A stretch of 18,931 bases of DNA, from contig QZKK01000259.1 of NCBI GenBank assembly GCA_003599475.1, positions 1 to 18,931 of the forward strand. The letters run 5' to 3'. Each line of letters opens with the position of its first letter. Positions within the stretch are counted from its first letter, which is position 1. This document shows, in pieces, positions 7,450 through 15,610 of the stretch. Under the pieces are notes generated by a model. That model was not told the origin of the DNA, did no database searches, and worked only from the letters and a program-made list of their open reading frames with translations. The DNA comes from Desulfobacteraceae bacterium (GTDB taxonomy: Bacteria; Desulfobacterota; Desulfobacteria; Desulfobacterales; SURF-15). Made by a program: the position numbers and the translations under genes.

Positions 7450-8862
7450 ATGACTGTTGTTAATGACGAAAAACCACGTGAGGCGTGCGGCCTGTTTGGA
7501 ATTCACGGGCATCCGGAGGCAGCCAAGATGACCTATTTCGGCCTCTACTCCCTTCAGCACAGGGGCCAGGAGAGTGCCGGGATCGCCGTGACCCGGAATC
7601 AGAATCTTCTTTCCTACAAAGGGATGGGGTTGGTCTCGGATGTCTTTACCATGGAGCACCTGGACCAGCTCGGAGGGGGGAGCGCTGTCGGCCACGTGCG
7701 GTATTCGACAACGGGAAGCTCGATCCTCATCAACGCGCAACCGTTTGTCATCCAGTACCGGAAAAAATCGTATGCCGTGGCCCTCAATGGAAACCTGGTC
7801 AATGCGCACATTCTCAAAAACGAGCTGGAGGTAACCGGCTCCATCTTCCAGACAACCATGGATACGGAGATCTTTTTACACCTGTTCGTAAAAAAATTAT
7901 CCGGCGGTTTCGAGCATGCCCTGGTCGAAACCGTAAAAAGGCTCAAAGGCGCCTTTTCCTTCGTCATGCTGACCAGCCGGGGCGAATTGATCGGCATCAA
8001 AGACCCTTACGGTTTCCGACCGCTCTGTCTGGGTAAACTGAATGGAAATTATGTCCTTGCATCCGAATCGTGTGCACTCGACCTGGTGGAGGCGGAATTC
8101 ATCCGCGAGCTCGACCCTGGAGAAATCTGCATCATCGACGAGAACGGGGTGAGAAGCATTCAGACTCCGGTTGCGGACCGCCGGGCTTTCTGCATCTTCG
8201 AATTTATCTACTTTGCAAGACCGGACAGCACGATTTACGGCCGGAACGTCTATTCGGCCAGAAAATCCCATGGAAGGCGGCTCGCCCAGGAATCCCCGGC
8301 CGAAGCCGATCTGGTCATGCCGTTTCCGGATTCGGGAACCTACGCCGCACTCGGATACTCCGAAGCTTCCGGAATCCCGTTTGAAATCGGGATGATCCGG
8401 AATCATTACGTGGGAAGAACCTTCATCCAGCCGACCCAGAGCATGCGCGACTTCGGGGTTCGCATGAAGCTCAACCCGATCAAGGAGCTCCTCTGCGGAA
8501 AAAACATCGTCATCATCGAAGACTCCATCATCCGCGGAACCACCGCCAAGACCCGGGTCAAGACGCTTCGGGAGCTCGGTGTCAAGCAGGTCCATATGCG
8601 TGTCGCCGGACCTCCCCATCGGTTCCCGTGCCACTACGGGATCGATTTCTCCACCAAGGGCGAGCTGATCGCGGCAAACATGCCGGTGGCGGAGCTGGAA
8701 AAATTTCTCGGCCTCGACTCTCTGCGCTATCTCAGCCTCGAAGGGCTCCTCGATTCGACCGGCATCGAGTCTCCGGAGAAAAATTTCTGTAAAGCCTGCT
8801 TCGACGGATGCTATCCGGTCCGATTCGAGGAAGATCTCTCAAAGTTCTCCCTGGAAGAATAG
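7450..8862 (+). CDS. purF: Amidophosphoribosyltransferase (glutamine PRPP amidotransferase), Fe-S type
   Basis: ATG 7450 gives 470 aa. GAGAGGA at 7438-7444 is a good ribosome site for it; an in-frame TTG at 7423 is less likely. The start MTVVNDEKPREACGLFGI leaves a 12-residue propeptide to be cleaved before the N-terminal nucleophile C13 of the class II glutaminase domain. The PRPP-binding loop is VIIEDSIIRGTT (354-365). Four cysteines, C248, C394, C447 and C450, sit where the Bacillus enzyme ligates its [4Fe-4S] cluster (offset by the propeptide length), so this is the oxygen-sensitive, cluster-bearing form. It catalyses the first committed step of purine synthesis, PRPP plus glutamine to phosphoribosylamine. 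It closes the glutamine-using cluster. No convincing terminator follows. Confidence 0.97.
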   Translation: MTVVNDEKPREACGLFGIHGHPEAAKMTYFGLYSLQHRGQESAGIAVTRNQNLLSYKGMGLVSDVFTMEHLDQLGGGSAVGHVRYSTTGSSILINAQPFVIQYRKKSYAVALNGNLVNAHILKNELEVTGSIFQTTMDTEIFLHLFVKKLSGGFEHALVETVKRLKGAFSFVMLTSRGELIGIKDPYGFRPLCLGKLNGNYVLASESCALDLVEAEFIRELDPGEICIIDENGVRSIQTPVADRRAFCIFEFIYFARPDSTIYGRNVYSARKSHGRRLAQESPAEADLVMPFPDSGTYAALGYSEASGIPFEIGMIRNHYVGRTFIQPTQSMRDFGVRMKLNPIKELLCGKNIVIIEDSIIRGTTAKTRVKTLRELGVKQVHMRVAGPPHRFPCHYGIDFSTKGELIAANMPVAELEKFLGLDSLRYLSLEGLLDSTGIESPEKNFCKACFDGCYPVRFEEDLSKFSLEE

Positions 8863-9155
8863 TCATACACCTGTTTCAATTTTTCGCACACTTTTTTCTG
8901 CAGTCGAGGATTCCATTACGGAATTTCGGACGGGGATTCCGGTGATTCCGTGAATCGATGAGCAGGATGCATTCGGGACATCGATCCTTAAAAGAGGACA
9001 AAATCCAACGATTTGTCGAGACCGAACGAAAGGCCCTCATTTCCGCTTCGCCGGGTGCTGCCGGATTTTTTCTCTATTCGATTGGATCTGGTATGCAACT
9101 TGCTGTTTCATTCAGAGGAAATGCCAGGGAAGCCGTTCCGAAGAAAGCAGGGTGT
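8863..9155. other. Intergenic region after purF, no gene supported
   Basis: The 293 nt between purF and the next well-supported start hold T-runs at 8879-8884 and 8892-8897, and a GGATTCC/CGGAAT word cluster at 8908-8951 in which CGGAAT (8919-8924) can pair with ATTCCG (8936-8941). The reading frame of the next gene is open upstream to an ATG at 8958, but that stretch has no ribosome site and no family-like sequence, so I treat it as leader. No clear promoter was found. Confidence 0.4.
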
Positions 9156-9647
9156 ATGCTTGAATCGAAGTATTTGAGAGAGAATCCGGAAAACATCCAA
9201 AAGCTGATGATGCTGCCGCCGTTTAAAAAATATGAAGCCGCAAGCCTCGGACCCCTGGTGCGTCTCTGCAAGATCAGGGAATACGAACCGGAGGAGCGGA
9301 TCATTGAAGAAGGCGCCGGGGATCGCTGGGTGTATTTCCTGCTGTCCGGAAAAGTGAATGTATCGAAAAGGGGAATCCCCATCGCATCCATCGACAGGAT
9401 CGGATCCCTTTTCGGAGAGCTGAGCATCCTGGACGGAAAGAAGAGGTCCGCATCGGTTTCGGCGGCGGACCGAACCACCTGCCTTGCGGTCGATACGGCC
9501 GCCACCGAAAGACTCTCCTCCGAAGAGGAGCGGGAAGGTCTTTTGATGCTTCTGTATCGCATCCTCTCCGAATTCATTACGGTCCGCCTGCGAAAGACAA
9601 CCGAAGAACTGGCCCAAATCAAGCTGCGGATAGGACAGGGAATGTAG
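9156..9647 (+). CDS. Stand-alone cyclic-nucleotide-binding domain protein
   Basis: ATG 9156 gives 163 aa. The CNB fold runs from about residue 20 to 110, with the beta-roll glycines in EEGAGDRWVYFLLSGKV and a phosphate-binding cassette FGELSILDGKKRSASV, where E88 and R97 occupy the ligand-contact positions. The remaining C-terminus is helical (about 115-163) and there is no helix-turn-helix, so this is not a Crp/Fnr regulator. It may be a small sensor or adaptor acting by protein contact. AGGG at 9149-9152 is close to the ATG. In-frame ATGs at 9093 and 8958 would extend it, but their sequence lacks domain character. The stop codon and last residues (GQGM) lie in an inverted repeat. Ligand and partner are unknown. 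Confidence 0.8.
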   Translation: MLESKYLRENPENIQKLMMLPPFKKYEAASLGPLVRLCKIREYEPEERIIEEGAGDRWVYFLLSGKVNVSKRGIPIASIDRIGSLFGELSILDGKKRSASVSAADRTTCLAVDTAATERLSSEEEREGLLMLLYRILSEFITVRLRKTTEELAQIKLRIGQGM

Positions 9648-9699
9648 GGATTAGCCCTGCATTCCTTCCTCACTACATCCCTAATCCCTACATTCCCTG
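9636..9699. repeat. 19-bp perfect inverted repeat spanning the stop codon
   Basis: CAGGGAATGTAGGGATTAG at 9636-9654 is the exact reverse complement of 9681-9699, with a 26-nt spacer. The TAG stop of the CNB protein (9645-9647) is within the left arm. The hairpin would be very stable but is followed by CTTCTTGACA rather than a U-tract. It may be a 3'-end stabiliser or Rho-related barrier, or a dispersed repeat. Whether it acts as a terminator is open. Confidence 0.85.
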
Positions 9700-9703
9700 C
9701 TTC

Positions 9704-9732
9704 TTGACACCGCTTCCCCGGAGGCATAGGCT
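9704..9732 (+). promoter_or_regulatory. Possible sigma-70 promoter upstream of the AsmA gene
   Basis: A perfect -35 TTGACA (9704-9709) is followed at 17 bp by a weak -10 TAGGCT (9727-9732). It lies immediately after the inverted repeat and 64 bp before the AsmA-family start codon, the right place for a separate promoter. The poor -10 keeps confidence low. Confidence 0.35.
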
Positions 9733-9795
9733 TTATCAGGCGATTCACCGCAGAAAGCATCGGACCAATCGGCTTCTCATCCATGGAGGATTCAC

Positions 9796-11778
9796 ATGAA
9801 AAAAGCATTGAAATGGCTGGGTATCGGCGTTGTCGCACTGGGGGTGCTGGTGATCGCGGCAGTGATCGTCATCCCTCTCTTTGTCGACATCAACCAGTAT
9901 AAGCCCCTGCTGGAAAAGCGGGTTTCCGAAGCCACCGGAAGACCCTTTACGATCGGAGGCGATCTGGATCTCTCCATTTTTCCTTTTGTCGGGGTGCAGT
10001 TTTCAGATCTTCGGTTGGGAAGCCGGAAAGGGTTCGGAGAAAAGGATTTTATCCACATCAAAGACTTTGAGGCACGGGTGAAGCTTCTGCCGCTGCTTTC
10101 CAAAGAAATCGAAGTCAAGCGGTTTGTCGTCAAGGAACCCCGCATCCTGCTCGTAAAGGATAAAAGGGGGGAAGCAAACTGGCAATTCGGAAAAACCCCG
10201 CAAGCGGATCTGAAAACGGAAGACCGGAAAAACGGCGTTTCCGGAGAAATCTCGATCAAACGATTGGATGTCGAAGAATTCACCGTAACCGACGGGATAC
10301 TCATCTACGTCGACCAATCGGTCGGATCGAAGAAAGAGTTATCGAACCTCAATATCAAATTGAAGGATTTATCATTTGACCGGCCGGTCGGTGTGACATT
10401 TTCCGCAAGGTTGGACGAGAAGCCTCTCGATCTGGAAGGAATCATCGGCCCGATGGGGTCGGAGCCGGGTAAAGGGACGATCCCGGTCGATTTCACCTTG
10501 AAGGCATTGGGGGAATTGGTTGTGGCCCTGAAAGGAAAGGTCACGGATCCGGCCGCAAAACCGAAATACGATCTGGCGGTCACCATATCCGAGTTTTCCC
10601 CCCGCAAACTCTCGGCGGCTTTCGGGCAAAAACTACCGATCGAAACGAAAGACGCGAAGGCACTGGCCCGCATGTCGCTTTCTGTTTCCGCAAGGGGCGG
10701 ATTGGACAGCATTGCCGTTTCAGAAGGGCTGCTGATCCTCGATGATTCGAAGCTTGCATTCTCTGCAGACGCGAAATCCTTCGAAAAACCGGTCGTCACC
10801 TTTAAGGCCGATATGGACCGGATCGATCTGGACCGGTATTTATCTCCCGCTGCAGATGGAAAAGAAAAGCCTCCAGCGCAGGAATCCCCTTCGGAGAGAA
10901 GGGAAAAGGCAGACTACTCCCCTCTGCGCCGGATGGTGGCGGACGGAACCTTGCAAGTGGGCTACTTGAAAGCGAAAAATGCAGAGATGCAGGATATCCG
11001 TCTTCAAATGACCGCAAAAGACGGCATCGTCAGGCTCGATCCGCTGACGGCCAAACTCTACAGCGGCGAAATCCGTGTGAACGGATCGCTGGACGTTCGG
11101 AAGGAGAGTCCTCAAAGCACCCTCGATTTTTCGGCGAAAACGATTCAAGCCGGACCGCTGCTCAAGGCCGCTGCCGGTTTGGATATCATCGAAGGGGCCG
11201 CAAATGCAAGGCTTGCCATTCGATTCAGCGGAGATGAGGCGGAGCAGATCAAGAAAAGCCTGAACGGCACAGGAGAGATTGTCTTCGCAGACGGCGCGAT
11301 CGTCGGCGTGGATATTCCTGGGATGGTCCGCAACGTAAAAGCCGCTTTCGGACTGGAGGAAGCATCCAAAGAACGGCCCCGGACCGATTTTTCCGAACTG
11401 AAGGTTCCGATTGCCATTTCAGACGGCATCCTGCAGACAACCGAGGCGGTCATGCAATCTCCTCTCCTTCGATTGACGGCTTCCGGCAAGGCCGATTTGG
11501 TCAAGGAAACACTCGATTTCAGACTGGAGCCCAGACTGGTCGCCACCCTCAAGGGCCAAGGAGATATCGAACAGCGCAAGGGGATCATGGTACCGGTTCT
11601 GGTAACCGGAACCTTCTCCTCCCCTGCATTCAGGCCGGACATCAGGGGAATCGCGGAAAAACAACTGAAAGAGAAAGTCCTCGAATCGAAGGAAGCAAAG
11701 GAGCTCCTGCAAAGGGAAGAACTCGACAAGATCCCGAAAGGCGCAAAGGACGCACTGAAGGGGCTTCTCGGGCAGTAA
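9796..11778 (+). CDS. AsmA-family envelope protein
   Basis: The protein has 660 aa with GGAGG (9785-9789) 6 nt before ATG. A single N-terminal membrane anchor (about residues 6-30, WLGIGVVALGVLVIAAVIVI) is followed by VDINQYKPLLEKRVSEATGR, the signature opening of AsmA proteins. The body is a long beta-rich periplasmic region. The C-terminal AsmA-like domain (about residues 390-620) includes LYSGEIRVNGSLDV, NGTGEIVFADGAIVG and a closing LVTGTFSSPAFRPD, then a lysine-rich helical tail. AsmA/TamB-type proteins are bridge-like and linked to lipid transport between the membranes and to outer-membrane assembly. A role here is inferred from the family only. Nothing nearby specifies a partner. Confidence 0.88.
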   Translation: MKKALKWLGIGVVALGVLVIAAVIVIPLFVDINQYKPLLEKRVSEATGRPFTIGGDLDLSIFPFVGVQFSDLRLGSRKGFGEKDFIHIKDFEARVKLLPLLSKEIEVKRFVVKEPRILLVKDKRGEANWQFGKTPQADLKTEDRKNGVSGEISIKRLDVEEFTVTDGILIYVDQSVGSKKELSNLNIKLKDLSFDRPVGVTFSARLDEKPLDLEGIIGPMGSEPGKGTIPVDFTLKALGELVVALKGKVTDPAAKPKYDLAVTISEFSPRKLSAAFGQKLPIETKDAKALARMSLSVSARGGLDSIAVSEGLLILDDSKLAFSADAKSFEKPVVTFKADMDRIDLDRYLSPAADGKEKPPAQESPSERREKADYSPLRRMVADGTLQVGYLKAKNAEMQDIRLQMTAKDGIVRLDPLTAKLYSGEIRVNGSLDVRKESPQSTLDFSAKTIQAGPLLKAAAGLDIIEGAANARLAIRFSGDEAEQIKKSLNGTGEIVFADGAIVGVDIPGMVRNVKAAFGLEEASKERPRTDFSELKVPIAISDGILQTTEAVMQSPLLRLTASGKADLVKETLDFRLEPRLVATLKGQGDIEQRKGIMVPVLVTGTFSSPAFRPDIRGIAEKQLKEKVLESKEAKELLQREELDKIPKGAKDALKGLLGQ

Positions 11779-11782
11779 GGGC

Positions 11783-12259
11783 TCAAAGCTTCTTCTGTTT
11801 ATAGATCTCCATGAGTGTTTTGAAATCCATTCGTCCGAGTTCGCACAGTCTCTTGTAATCGTACCGGGCGTCTTTCTTCAGATTCAACTTGAGATTGCAC
11901 TTTGCCCGGATCAGATACGCCTTCGGGTTTTGGGGATTGATCCGAACGGCTTGATTGCTGCTTTCCAATGCCTGGACGTATTCTTTCCTGTTGTATAAGA
12001 TTACTGCCTTGTTCAGATGGCAGGCCTCACATAGGGGGTCGATCTGAATGGCTCTATCCAGGAACCTGAGAATCCCATCCGATCCACCCTTCAGGACCTT
12101 GTACATCCGAACGGCCGAGTTGTTGTATTTCATCGCTTTGAGATTTTGATTCTCAACCACGCCATGTCGGGATTTGGATTCTTTCAAGACGATCAGTCGA
12201 TTGCCGGAATCGTCCTCCCGGATCCTTTCATGCTGAAAACCGCTTGAATGCCGTGCCAT
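11783..12259 (-). CDS. Small TPR-repeat protein
   Basis: The protein has 158 aa. AAGGAG (12267-12272, minus strand) lies 7 nt before the ATG. After a basic, probably disordered 35-residue start come about three helix-turn-helix TPR units: residues 40-75 (ending LDRAIQIDP), 76-109 (LNKAVILYNRKEYVQALESS, ending RINP) and 112-145. TPR units mediate protein contacts. There is no signal peptide or enzyme domain, so the protein is probably a cytosolic adaptor of unknown partner. Its DNA is visibly less G+C-rich than the genes around it. It converges on the AsmA gene with a 4-bp gap and is divergent from the dehydrogenase gene. Confidence 0.75.
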   Translation of the reverse strand: MARHSSGFQHERIREDDSGNRLIVLKESKSRHGVVENQNLKAMKYNNSAVRMYKVLKGGSDGILRFLDRAIQIDPLCEACHLNKAVILYNRKEYVQALESSNQAVRINPQNPKAYLIRAKCNLKLNLKKDARYDYKRLCELGRMDFKTLMEIYKQKKL

Positions 12260-12416
12260 TTTTTATCTCCTTGCGCTGCGGAAGAGGCATATACGATGCA
12301 TATATTAGAAATTTAAGGCCTTTTAATACTGCTTGATATAGGGAAAACACTTAATCGTTCTAGGAAATATCTGAAATGAGGTGGAAAGGTCGGTGCTGCA
12401 GGCATCGGCCGGATCA

Positions 12417-12446
12417 TTGAAATCCTTAACAGTGCTGTGTTATGAA
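12417..12446 (+). promoter_or_regulatory. Possible promoter and operator upstream of the dehydrogenase gene
   Basis: TTGAAA (12417-12422) and TATGAA (12441-12446) are 18 bp apart, a plausible sigma-70 pair 33 bp upstream of the start codon. A short palindrome GTGTT-ATG-AACAC (12437-12449) overlaps the -10, and TAACAC recurs at 12459-12464, so a repressor site is conceivable. The rest of the divergent gap (12260-12416) is AT-rich with a repeated GCATATA word at about 12287 and 12298. Confidence 0.35.
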
Positions 12447-12478
12447 CACTTCATTTCCTAACACATTAAGGAGGACGT

Positions 12479-13372
12479 ATGGAACGGATCGGATTTATCG
12501 GAGTCGGCCTCATGGGCCGGCACATGGCCAAACATCTCCTGGTTGCCGGATATCCTTTGGCGATATGGAATCGAACCCGGGAAAAGGCCAAAGAACTCCT
12601 GGATGCGGGTGCCTCCTGGCTCGATTCCCCTGCGGCCCTGGCGCACAGATCGGATGTCGTGATCACGATGGTCACCGATTCCGCAGCTTCGGAAGAGGTT
12701 GCCTGCGGCGAAACCGGCATCCTGAAAGGAGCCCATCCCGGATTGACGTACATCGACATGAGCAGCATCGCACCGGAAACATCCCGCTCCATCGCCGAGA
12801 GAGCCGGGCTGAAGGGAGTTTCCATGCTGGATGCACCGGTCACGGGAAATCCGAAAGTAGCCGAAGCGGGGAAACTGGGAATCATGGTGGGCGGCCCCAG
12901 GGAAACCTTCGAGGCATGCCGGCCGATTTTTGAAAAGATGTCGACGGTTGTCGTTTATGCCGGGGAAAACGGCAAGGGGACCACGCTGAAGCTGATCAAC
13001 AACCTGATTCTGGGAGTTGCCATCGAAGCGGTTTCCGAAGCCCTGGTTCTGGCCCAGAAAGCGGGTATCGACCCTCAGCGGCTCATAGAAATCACTTCCG
13101 TGGGAGGAGCCAGGACGGCTGCCATGGAGACCCGAGGTCCTAAGATGATTCGCCGCAACTTTGCCCCCGGCTTTTCCACAAACAACATGTATAAGGATCT
13201 TACCAGCGCGATGAACCTGGCCGATGCCTGCGGGGTATCGGTTCCGGCGGCCGGCATTTCCCTTGAGATTCTCAGATCGGCAAAAACAAAGGGAATGGGA
13301 GATCTCGACTCCTGCTGCGTGATGCAGATCCTCGAAGGATTGGCGGATACGATCGTTCGAACCGACGGATAG
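12479..13372 (+). CDS. NAD(P)-dependent beta-hydroxyacid dehydrogenase (3-hydroxyisobutyrate dehydrogenase family)
   Basis: The protein has 297 aa, with a strong AAGGAGG (12468-12474) before ATG. The N-terminal Rossmann motif is G8-x-G10-xx-G13 in IGFIGVGLMGRHMAKHL. The helical C-terminal domain carries the catalytic lysine K171 and N175 in GKGTTLKLINN. The substrate loop reads DAPVTGNP: T122-G123-N124 stands where most members have SGG, so the natural substrate is probably not plain 3-hydroxyisobutyrate. Related enzymes reduce glyoxylate, succinic or tartronic semialdehyde. The residue after the second dinucleotide-binding strand (NRTREK, R at about 31) suggests NADPH. It precedes a tricarboxylate-type transporter by 207 bp, which hints at carboxylic-acid use without proving it. 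Confidence 0.88.
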   Translation: MERIGFIGVGLMGRHMAKHLLVAGYPLAIWNRTREKAKELLDAGASWLDSPAALAHRSDVVITMVTDSAASEEVACGETGILKGAHPGLTYIDMSSIAPETSRSIAERAGLKGVSMLDAPVTGNPKVAEAGKLGIMVGGPRETFEACRPIFEKMSTVVVYAGENGKGTTLKLINNLILGVAIEAVSEALVLAQKAGIDPQRLIEITSVGGARTAAMETRGPKMIRRNFAPGFSTNNMYKDLTSAMNLADACGVSVPAAGISLEILRSAKTKGMGDLDSCCVMQILEGLADTIVRTDG

Positions 13373-13384
13373 CTTGTCTGTCGG
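13362..13384 (+). terminator. Hairpin overlapping the dehydrogenase stop codon
   Basis: CCGACGGA (13362-13369) can pair with TCTGTCGG (13377-13384) around a 7-nt loop that includes the TAG stop (one G-U pair). No U-tract follows, so it is a weak terminator candidate. Confidence 0.25.
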
Positions 13385-13418
13385 ATTCCCTGTACAACCG
13401 TTTGAACGAATTTCTCCC

Positions 13419-13447
13419 TTGACACGGCGGAGTCGCTTCGATAACAA
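13419..13447 (+). promoter_or_regulatory. Probable promoter of the tct operon
   Basis: A perfect -35 TTGACA (13419-13424) lies 17 bp before TAACAA (13442-13447), leaving a leader of about 125 nt to the tctB start. The leader contains GACC-TTC-GGTC (about 13463-13473) and a GGAGG/CCTCC pair (13520-13524 with 13542-13546) that could form small hairpins. Confidence 0.45.
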
Positions 13448-13579
13448 TATCCGCACATTTCCGACCTTCGGTCAGTAAGAAAGTTTTTATCACTTTGTTT
13501 CTTGTGTTTGAATCGACTTGGAGGAGTAAACCAAAGATCCACCTCCTTTAACCCTTTCGGTTCCTTGAGGGCGGGTGCA

Positions 13580-14041
13580 ATGAAGAGGGCCTGGCTGATT
13601 TGTGGGATCGTTTTTTTTGCACTGGCCGCATTTACGCTTTATTCCTCTTTCGAATATTCTTATAAGGACCGGCTCGGTCCGGGCCCCGGGTTCTTTCCTT
13701 TCTGGTTGAGCCTGATCACCGGGGCTTTGTCGATGGCTCTCATCATTCAGACCGCCCGTGCAAATGGGGGGAATCGCGGTACGGACAGGATCCTTCCCAA
13801 ACGGGAGGCCCTGCTTCGGATCGCCTACATCATCGCGGGGCTGATCGGTGTATTGATCTTTTTGAACTTCCTTGGGTTTCGAATCGTTCTTTTTCTTTTT
13901 CTCCTGGTTCTGCCCGCCCTTCTCGGCATCCGCACCTGGTGGCTGATCGCAATCCTGGCGGTCGCCGGAAGCTTCGGGGTATTTCACATCTTTTACTATT
14001 GGCTGAAGCTGCCGCTTCCGATGGGCGTTTTTGGGATTTGA
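13580..14041 (+). CDS. tctB: Tripartite tricarboxylate transporter small membrane subunit TctB
   Basis: ATG 13580 gives 153 aa, with GAGG at 13567-13570 upstream. An upstream in-frame ATG at 13502 would add 26 residues without membrane character. There are four hydrophobic helices (about 3-21, 37-58, 77-99 and 104-145, the last a pair). The first turn ends in the family-typical acidic/aromatic stretch YSYKDRLGPGPGFFPFWLS. TctB is the poorly conserved small subunit of the secondary, ion-driven TTT transporters and sits in the inner membrane with TctA. The gap to tctA is 9 nt. Confidence 0.87.
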   Translation: MKRAWLICGIVFFALAAFTLYSSFEYSYKDRLGPGPGFFPFWLSLITGALSMALIIQTARANGGNRGTDRILPKREALLRIAYIIAGLIGVLIFLNFLGFRIVLFLFLLVLPALLGIRTWWLIAILAVAGSFGVFHIFYYWLKLPLPMGVFGI

Positions 14042-14050
14042 GGAGGGATT

Positions 14051-15547
14051 TTGGACGCTCTGCAATACTGGCTGCAAGGCCTTTCGGTCGCCATGATGCC
14101 GATGAATCTGGCCTATGCATTCATCGGCTGCCTTTTGGGGACCTTAATCGGTGTCTTACCCGGCCTTGGCCCGGCCGCAGGCACCGCGATTTTGATCCCC
14201 ATCACCTTCAATCTCGACCCTGTGGGCGCAATCATCATGCTGGCGGCCATCTATTACGGGGCCATGTACGGAGGAACGATCACTTCGGTTCTGGTGAACG
14301 TTCCTGGCGAAGCCGCATCCGTGATCACCTGCCTGGACGGCTACCAGATGGCACGCCAGGGCCGCGCCGGCCCGGCGTTGGGGATTTCCGCCATCGGATC
14401 TTTCATCGGGGGCACCTTAGCCACGATCGCCCTGATGGTGGTTTCCCTTCCCCTGGCCAACCTGGCGCTCAAGTTCGGACCGACCGAAGTCTTCGCCCTT
14501 CTGGTCGTCGGCCTTTCCCTGGTCACGGGCCTGGCCGGCCGGTCCCTCCTGGCGGCGCTGCTCATGACCCTCTTCGGCCTCCTTCTGGCGATGGTCGGAA
14601 TGGATCCGGTCAGAGGAGCCCCCCGGTTTACCTTCGGCATTCAGGAGCTCTACGACGGCGTCGGCTTCATCCCGGTGGTCATGGGCCTTTTCGGGGTGGG
14701 AGAGATTCTGGTCAGCATGGAGAATCCGGTACAGGAAGTGATCAAAACGAAGCTGACCGACCTCCTCCCCAACCGGAAGGAGTGGAGGGTTTCCCTGGGA
14801 GCGATCGGACGGGGCTCGGGAATCGGGTTTTTCCTCGGCCTGATCCCGGGGATCGGCGCCATCATTCCGACCTTTCTGGCCTATATCGTGGAAAAAAGCG
14901 TATCGAAACACCCCGAGAAATTCGGAACCGGGGTCATCGAGGGCGTCGCCTCTCCGGAGACGGCCAACAACTCCTATGCCAACGGCGCGATGGTCCCGCT
15001 GCTCACCCTGGGGATTCCCGGATCCCCCACCCTTGCGGTCCTGATGGGGGCATTTATCATTCACGGACTCACCCCGGGGCCTTTTCTTTTCAAGGAGCGC
15101 CCCGATGTCGTCTGGGGACTGATCGCAAGCCTTTACCTGGGAAACGTCATGCTCCTTTTCCTCAACCTGCCGCTTGTCGGGCTCTGGGCCAAGCTCCTCG
15201 AAATCCGATACCAATACCTTTATCCCGGCATCCTGCTCTTCTGTGTCCTCGGCGCATACAGCCTGAAACAGAGTGTCTTCGACATCGGCCTGATGATTCT
15301 CTTCGGAGTTTTGGGGTATATCTTTCGAAAGCTGGACTGGCCCCTGGCACCGACGATACTTGCATTGATACTGGGGCCGATGATGGAGCGCGCCCTCCGG
15401 ACCTCTCTGGAAATTTCCGCAGGGGATCTATCCATATTCGTTCGCAGGCCGATATCCGCAGTCCTTCTCGGTTTGGCTGCCGTAATCCTGATCACTTCCG
15501 CAGTTCGACTGCTGCCCTCCCAGGTGCGAAAGGAGAGTGTCGATTAA
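14051..15547 (+). CDS. tctA: Tripartite tricarboxylate transporter large membrane subunit TctA (TTG start)
   Basis: The 498-aa protein has about 10-12 hydrophobic helices. The duplicated glycine/proline motifs that define TctA are present: [18 protein letters not shown] near residue 36 and [20 protein letters not shown] near residue 262. So are [20 protein letters not shown] and [17 protein letters not shown]. It is the transport channel of the TTT system. The start is TTG 14051, with AGGAGG (14041-14046) 4 nt upstream. The resulting N-terminus [19 protein letters not shown] aligns with the usual family start, and the next ATG (14093) has no ribosome site. It is translated right after tctB. 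Confidence 0.92.
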   Translation: MDALQYWLQGLSVAMMPMNLAYAFIGCLLGTLIGVLPGLGPAAGTAILIPITFNLDPVGAIIMLAAIYYGAMYGGTITSVLVNVPGEAASVITCLDGYQMARQGRAGPALGISAIGSFIGGTLATIALMVVSLPLANLALKFGPTEVFALLVVGLSLVTGLAGRSLLAALLMTLFGLLLAMVGMDPVRGAPRFTFGIQELYDGVGFIPVVMGLFGVGEILVSMENPVQEVIKTKLTDLLPNRKEWRVSLGAIGRGSGIGFFLGLIPGIGAIIPTFLAYIVEKSVSKHPEKFGTGVIEGVASPETANNSYANGAMVPLLTLGIPGSPTLAVLMGAFIIHGLTPGPFLFKERPDVVWGLIASLYLGNVMLLFLNLPLVGLWAKLLEIRYQYLYPGILLFCVLGAYSLKQSVFDIGLMILFGVLGYIFRKLDWPLAPTILALILGPMMERALRTSLEISAGDLSIFVRRPISAVLLGLAAVILITSAVRLLPSQVRKESVD

Positions 15548-15610
15548 TCTCGCCGTCGCTCCCCAAAGGCGACATGACCATACAATCCAATGAATAAAGG
15601 AGGCGTCGTT

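Noticed and set aside
8958..9155. N-terminal extension of the cyclic-nucleotide-binding protein
   Set aside because: No Shine-Dalgarno at 8958 and no domain-like sequence before MLESKYLRENPENIQ; 9156 gives a compact, family-like protein.
13939..15597. 552-codon plus-strand frame overlapping tctB and tctA
   Set aside because: It is rich in Arg/Gly/Pro/His, has no hydrophobic helices and is a +1 shadow of the clear TctA frame.
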